Of a DNA stretch of 64,000 bases, positions 60,211 to 64,000 are shown piece by piece. Both the position numbers and the translations under genes were made by a program. The notes under the pieces are model-generated. The model did not search any database and was not told the DNA's origin. It saw only the letters and a program-made list of their open reading frames with translations. Origin of the DNA: an uncultured Paracoccaceae bacterium. GTDB taxonomy: Bacteria > Pseudomonadota > Alphaproteobacteria > Rhodobacterales > Rhodobacteraceae. Position 1 is the first letter of the stretch, and each line of letters opens with the position of its first letter. The stretch spans positions 124,001 through 188,000 of the forward strand of contig CANNFQ010000006.1 of assembly GCA_947503925.1 (NCBI GenBank), written 5' to 3'.

Positions 60211-61314
60211 TCAGGACCCTGGGCCCATCCCGATCTCCGTTATGCCGATTTGCGCCATGGCGATGCTCATCTCATCGCTCAGCACGCCAAAAAGCCGGTC
60301 TAGCCCTTGCGCGCCTGCGGCTGCGATTGCGAATTGCAGGATACGCCCGAAAAAGGTGAAATCGGCACCAGCATCAATGGCCTTCAAAGCATCTTCGCCG
60401 GACCGCAAGCCGCTATCAAAAAACAATGGAAAGTCAGACCCGACCGCTTCCCTTATCGCAGGCAGCATGGCGAATGGTGATGGTGCGCTTTCCAGTTGCC
60501 GCGCGCCGTGGCTGGAGATTTGGATCGCATCGACACCTTCGGATTTCAGCCGCAGTGCATCCTCGACATCCAGCACCCCTTTGACCACCAGATTGCCATC
60601 CCACATGTCGCGCAGCTGTTTCAGCGTGTCCCAGGTGGCGCGCGCGCGGCTTTCAGTGCGGTCGAATTCATAGCCGTCCATGTCGAAATTGGCCATTTGC
60701 GGCTTTCCCGCCGCCAGCGATGTCAGTGACCAACGTGGATGCAGGGCAAAGTCAATGAACTGCTTTGGCCCGATTTTGAAGGGCATCTTAAACCCATGGC
60801 GCAATTCGCGCGGACGCCGCCCGACCTCTGGCACGTCGACGGTTAAGACAAGGGTGTCATAGCCTGCCGCCTTGGCCCGTTCGACCAGTTTGAACGTGCC
60901 GCTGCCGTCGCCGCTGAAATAGAGCTGGAACCAGGCGTTACCTTCGGCCACCTGAATGATCTTTTCCATTGGGGTGGATGCGACGGTTGAAACGCCATGT
61001 GGGATGTTGTGACGTGCGGCGAGCCGGGCCAGCATCAGATCGGCCCCGGGCGCGGACAGGTTGCACATACCCATGGGTGCGATGCCAAACGGACGCCCTG
61101 CCGTTTTGCCAAAAAGTGGCACGGCAAGTGACCGCTGGCTGGTGTCGCGCAGGATACGTGGGCGCAGGGTGGCGGCATCAAGGGCGGCCCGGTTGCGCGC
61201 CGCCCCTGTTTCAGCCCCGGCGGAGCCATCAATATAATCGAACACCATCCACGGCAGACGCCGCTTGGCCAACCGGCGGGCGTCCTCTGCGCTGTGAATG
61301 GCGCCCGCGCCCAT
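60211..61314 (-). CDS. FMN-dependent alpha-hydroxy-acid oxidase/dehydrogenase
   Basis: A 367-residue FMN enzyme. YIDGSAGAE near the N-terminus, TVDVPEVGRRPRELRHG, VVKGVLDVEDA, ISSHGARQLE (the catalytic His of the SNHGGRQLD motif) and DSGLRSGEDALKAIDAGAD are all typical. It oxidises a 2-hydroxy acid to a 2-oxo acid. Its start overlaps the ComE stop by one base, which suggests 3-sulfolactate, giving sulfopyruvate for ComDE, as substrate. Lactate or glycolate remain possible. Confidence 0.85.
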   Translation of the reverse strand: MGAGAIHSAEDARRLAKRRLPWMVFDYIDGSAGAETGAARNRAALDAATLRPRILRDTSQRSLAVPLFGKTAGRPFGIAPMGMCNLSAPGADLMLARLAARHNIPHGVSTVASTPMEKIIQVAEGNAWFQLYFSGDGSGTFKLVERAKAAGYDTLVLTVDVPEVGRRPRELRHGFKMPFKIGPKQFIDFALHPRWSLTSLAAGKPQMANFDMDGYEFDRTESRARATWDTLKQLRDMWDGNLVVKGVLDVEDALRLKSEGVDAIQISSHGARQLESAPSPFAMLPAIREAVGSDFPLFFDSGLRSGEDALKAIDAGADFTFFGRILQFAIAAAGAQGLDRLFGVLSDEMSIAMAQIGITEIGMGPGS

Positions 61315-61868
61315 CAGGCTTTGACGGCTTCCATGAAGCGTTGGCGGATCACGACGGGGTCCATTGTGATGACCGGCAGCTTGATATTGCCGCTGTCACA
61401 TTTGCACACGATGATGGTCATCTCGTCACTGTCGATTGCGCTTTGCAACACAGGACCAAGGTCCTTGTCTTGCACTTCGATCACGTTGTCACAGCCGCAT
61501 GCGGTGGCCACTGCCGTCAGCGATGTTTTGCGCCCCGCATAGGTGGGCTGATCGCCGGTTGAGCCGTAAGATCCGTTATCGATAATGAGAAGGGTGTAGT
61601 TGCCAGTTGCGTTATTGGCGATGGTGGGCAGGGTGCCAAGGTTGGTCAGAACCGACCCGTCCCCATCGATCGAGATGACAGGTTTGTCTTGCGCCAAGGC
61701 CAGACCGAACCCGATAGACGATGACAACCCCATTGTGCCCAACATGTAGAAATTGGTGGGTTGGTCGTCAATCATATGCAGCTCTTGGCTGGGCAGACCG
61801 ATATTGCAGACCACAAGGTGATCACGGATGATCGGCGCGATTTCTTTGAGAATTTCAGAACGGATCAT
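61314..61868 (-). CDS. comE: Sulfopyruvate decarboxylase beta subunit (ComE-like)
   Basis: A 184-residue thiamine-diphosphate-binding subunit. The TPP motif spans GDGSVLTNL (residues 69-77) to DNGSYG (97-102). With the alpha subunit encoded upstream it decarboxylates sulfopyruvate to sulfoacetaldehyde. Phosphonopyruvate decarboxylase is a sequence-similar alternative, but no phosphonate genes are present. Start ATG 61868 overlaps the ComD stop (ATGA). Stop overlaps the oxidase start. Confidence 0.8.
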   Translation of the reverse strand: MIRSEILKEIAPIIRDHLVVCNIGLPSQELHMIDDQPTNFYMLGTMGLSSSIGFGLALAQDKPVISIDGDGSVLTNLGTLPTIANNATGNYTLLIIDNGSYGSTGDQPTYAGRKTSLTAVATACGCDNVIEVQDKDLGPVLQSAIDSDEMTIIVCKCDSGNIKLPVITMDPVVIRQRFMEAVKA

Positions 61869-62371
61869 TGGTCGCCATAGCCTCCCCAGAAGTTGGCATC
61901 GGTCAGGATCGCCACGGGTTTGTTGCACATGAAGGTGTATTTCAGAATGTTGTCGAATTCCTCGACATCTTTTTGCCAGTGGAAATGGTAGGTGGGGATG
62001 TTCAACTGGGCCAGCAGGGCCTTTGTATGTACCGCCATTTCGACCTGACAGGCGACCGGTTCGCGTAATTCACCCCGATAGGAGATGATCATCGGCAGTG
62101 GCATCCGGTAGAATTGCGTCAGCGTGGCCAGCGTGTTGATCGTCACCCCGATGGCCGTGTTCTGCATGATGATCGCAGGCCGCTTGCCCCCCATGAAGGC
62201 CCCGGCGCAAAGCCCCATGCCTTCGTCTTCCTTGTTGGATGGGATGTGGAAAATATCGTCACGTTGGTCAATCTCTTCGATCACACCGGCCAGCTGTTTG
62301 CAGGGCACGGTGGTCACGAATGAGACATCGTTGGCGACAAGATCATCAGCGATCTTTTTGTCGATGTTCAT
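61865..62371 (-). CDS. comD: Sulfopyruvate decarboxylase alpha subunit (ComD-like)
   Basis: A 168-residue subunit carrying the TPP pyrimidine-side Glu region (HIPSNKEDEGMGLCAGAFMGG). FMCNKPVAILT and PCKQLAGVIEEI complete the family pattern. ATG 62371 is preceded by AAAGAAAGG. Coupled by overlap to comE. Confidence 0.8.
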   Translation of the reverse strand: MNIDKKIADDLVANDVSFVTTVPCKQLAGVIEEIDQRDDIFHIPSNKEDEGMGLCAGAFMGGKRPAIIMQNTAIGVTINTLATLTQFYRMPLPMIISYRGELREPVACQVEMAVHTKALLAQLNIPTYHFHWQKDVEEFDNILKYTFMCNKPVAILTDANFWGGYGDQ

Positions 62372-62414
62372 CAGGGTTTGCCTTTCTTTCATGCGCCAAT
62401 GCGCGTTTTGAGGA

Positions 62415-62825
62415 TTAGGAAGAACGGTGGACATGCACCGCACAAGGTGCGTGCCGTACAACGCGGGCAGCCGTGGACCCCAGCAGATAATCGCTGAGCC
62501 CCGGTTTGTGAGAGCCGATCACGATGCAGTCCACGCCCTGTTCGGCGGCGAAGTCGATGATCGTCCGATAGGTGTGTCCCTTGATCAGGACAGCCTCGAT
62601 CCCGTCGATCCCGGCCAGTTTGTCGTGCATCAATTTGCGCGCCTTTTCAAAACCTTCTTCGATCACATCTGCGTCCAGATAGGCCAGAACAGAGCCTTGT
62701 GGCGCTTCGTGGACATGCAGGGCGATCACCTTACCGGTGCCGCCCGAGAGGGCCTTTGCGATCTCAAGCGTCTGCGCGGATATGCCGTGATCAAGTGCCA
62801 TGGGGACAAGTATTTTTGCGTACAT
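62415..62825 (-). CDS. Universal stress protein (UspA family)
   Basis: A 136-residue UspA-fold protein. The nucleotide-binding motif G-x2-G-x9-G appears as IGSHKPGLSDYLLGSTAARVV, and KILVPMALDHG is at the N-terminus. It is adjacent to comD and the zinc dehydrogenase on the same strand; Usp proteins are common beside TRAP uptake systems, which may lie outside the window. Confidence 0.9.
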   Translation of the reverse strand: MYAKILVPMALDHGISAQTLEIAKALSGGTGKVIALHVHEAPQGSVLAYLDADVIEEGFEKARKLMHDKLAGIDGIEAVLIKGHTYRTIIDFAAEQGVDCIVIGSHKPGLSDYLLGSTAARVVRHAPCAVHVHRSS

Positions 62826-62847
62826 CTTTGATCTCCTGTTCAGGGGC

Positions 62848-63828
62848 TTAGCCCCACGGGTTCAACACAATCTTGGGTGCGGCGACTTTGCCCGCCCGCA
62901 GGTCCTGAAACGCCCCGAACCCATCGGCCAGGCTGCGCTGTTCGCACCAGTCCAGTGCCCCCAACCGCCCGTCAAAGATTGCAGCGGCGGTATCACGGAA
63001 ATCCTGCGCGGTGTAGGTATAGGTCCCGATGAAGGTGATTTCCTGCAAGGTCATCCGGCGAATATCCAGCCCGCCCAGATCCTCGCCCAGCCCGACATGC
63101 GCGATCACACCCCCGGGGGCTGCAAGGGCAGAGGCGGTTTCGCGGGTTGCGGCATAGCCGACCGCGTCGACGACTAGCGGAAAACTGCCCGCAGGCTTTG
63201 ACATGGCGTTCTGCCCACAATGATCGGTCAGGAAGGCCCGGCGGCTGTCATTGGGTTCGGCTACGGTGATGTCGGTCACCCCCATCGCCTGTAGCGCAAG
63301 GCTGGCTGCAAGCCCGATGGCCCCGCCGCCCAGCACCAATGCCCGCCGGTCCATGGCCGGGTGAAGCGCGTCCAGCGCCAATCGGGCCGCATGCCAACTG
63401 ACGGCGATGGGTTCGGCCAGTGCGGCCTTGTCGAAGGGCACGTTTTCAGGGACCTCGACAAGGTTTGCGGCAGGCATGGAAATGAACTGCGCAAACGCCC
63501 CTTCGCGTGGCGGCATTGAGATGATCTGGCGGTCGGGGCAGAGGTTTTCGCGTCCCGCCTTGCAGGCCGGGCAGGTGCCGCAGGTCACCAGTGGGTTCAC
63601 GGTGACCCGTTTGCCATCCATCGACCCGCCTTGGACGGTCCCTGCTGCCTCATGCCCCAGGATCAGTGGTGCTGGGCGGCGCGCATCATGACCCAGATAG
63701 GCATGCATGTCAGAACCGCAAATTCCCACAGCCTCAACCCGGATCAGGTGTTCGCCCGTTGCGGGGGCAGGGTCGGGGGCATCCCGATAGCCAAGGGTTT
63801 CGACCCCATCGTAAACAAGCGCCTTCAT
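62848..63828 (-). CDS. Zinc-dependent alcohol dehydrogenase
   Basis: A 326-residue medium-chain dehydrogenase. GICGSDMHAYLG and GHEAAGTV give the catalytic-zinc site, CGTCPACKAGRENLC the four-Cys structural zinc, and VLGGGAIGLAASLAL the NAD loop. The start overlaps the stop of the truncated SDR (ATGA). In relatives, a zinc dehydrogenase and an SDR (HpsO/HpsP) interconvert the enantiomers of dihydroxypropanesulfonate, which fits the neighbouring comDE; other alcohols are possible. Confidence 0.85.
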   Translation of the reverse strand: MKALVYDGVETLGYRDAPDPAPATGEHLIRVEAVGICGSDMHAYLGHDARRPAPLILGHEAAGTVQGGSMDGKRVTVNPLVTCGTCPACKAGRENLCPDRQIISMPPREGAFAQFISMPAANLVEVPENVPFDKAALAEPIAVSWHAARLALDALHPAMDRRALVLGGGAIGLAASLALQAMGVTDITVAEPNDSRRAFLTDHCGQNAMSKPAGSFPLVVDAVGYAATRETASALAAPGGVIAHVGLGEDLGGLDIRRMTLQEITFIGTYTYTAQDFRDTAAAIFDGRLGALDWCEQRSLADGFGAFQDLRAGKVAAPKIVLNPWG

Positions 63829-64000
63829 TTTGCGGTAAATCCCCCATCAACCATCAAAACCTGCCCGGTCACATATGACGATGCGTCCGAGCATAAGAAC
63901 AGAACTGGCCCGTCGATATCCTGCAACGTGCCGTTGCGCCCCAGACATGTCTGATCGGCATTGCGCTGGGCGCGGGCAGGGTCGTCAAACACCGACGCTG
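63825..64000 (-). CDS. Short-chain dehydrogenase, C-terminal fragment (cut by window edge)
   Basis: The last 57 residues of an SDR: FLCSDASSYVTGQVLMVDGGF is the usual C-terminal signature. The start lies outside the window. It overlaps the zinc dehydrogenase start (ATGA), and so belongs to the same operon. Confidence 0.85.
   Translation of the reverse strand, partial: ASVFDDPARAQRNADQTCLGRNGTLQDIDGPVLFLCSDASSYVTGQVLMVDGGFTAK

Noticed and set aside
1..64000. CRISPR arrays, insertion sequences, prophage, plasmid origin
   Set aside because: No spaced direct-repeat arrays, transposase, integrase, phage structural or replication-initiator genes were seen.

Overview
The window looks like chromosomal DNA of a marine alphaproteobacterium of the Rhodobacteraceae/Roseobacter group. 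The evidence is a divergent phaZ / phaC-phaP-phaR cluster with CTGC-N3-GCAG PhaR sites, a GTTC-N7-GTTC SOS box on an mmcB-type gene, a GANTC cluster upstream of rpoD, a tRNA-His with A73 and no encoded G-1, nrdR-ribD/ribE/ribB/ribH-nusB synteny, and a ComDE-type decarboxylase set. Both ends lie inside gene clusters: the last gene is cut by the window edge. There is no phage, CRISPR array, insertion sequence or plasmid module.

Layout. 0-5.8 kb: surface polysaccharide genes, with yrbL-like, neuC, a second GT30-like gene and waaA on the minus strand, and a glycerol-3-phosphate cytidylyltransferase plus a CDP-glycerol glycerophosphotransferase-like gene on the plus strand. 5.8-14 kb: MAPEG protein, Slam-like outer-membrane protein, thyX, an AT-rich DUF4238 gene, a repeat-filled intergenic stretch, cspA, an ArsC/Spx-like gene, thrS and a TbpB-like lipoprotein. 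14-19.6 kb: ArsR-SRPBCC regulator with palindromic operators and MAPEG gene, diverging from alpha/beta hydrolase and GPH transporter genes; one hydrolase has lost its whole catalytic triad. 19.6-24 kb: polyhydroxybutyrate genes. 24-28.3 kb: dnaG-rpoD. 28.3-32.5 kb: small secreted proteins, hlyU-like, yjbQ and a TPR-sulfotransferase. 32.5-42.5 kb: nrdR-ribD and ribE/ribB/ribH-nusB, interrupted by oppositely oriented kpsC-kpsS and by an iron-sulfur protein gene. 42.5-50.5 kb: small genes, a candidate structured RNA, mmcB, tRNA-His, an RluD-family gene and rpoH. 50.5-57 kb: pepF, ATP-dependent ligase with its partner nuclease, hydrolase and SCP2 genes. 57-60 kb: Suv3-like helicase and Hsp15-like gene. 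60.2-64 kb: alpha-hydroxy-acid oxidase, ComE, ComD, Usp, zinc dehydrogenase and a truncated SDR, which together fit catabolism of sulfolactate or dihydroxypropanesulfonate.

The themes are a capsule or other Kdo-linked surface glycan (WaaA, second GT30, NeuC, TagD/TagB-like, KpsC/KpsS), carbon storage, core replication/transcription, riboflavin synthesis and C3-sulfonate use. The least explained signals are: a roughly 54-bp intergenic element present twice, each with four GTC half-sites exactly 11 bp apart; a foldable, possibly RNA-encoding stretch near 44.3 kb; a 130-bp element with 17-bp terminal inverted repeats near 9.7 kb; and stop-codon hairpins that share their sequence at two unrelated genes. 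Functions are assigned by reading the translated sequences and recognising motifs; no database search was run.
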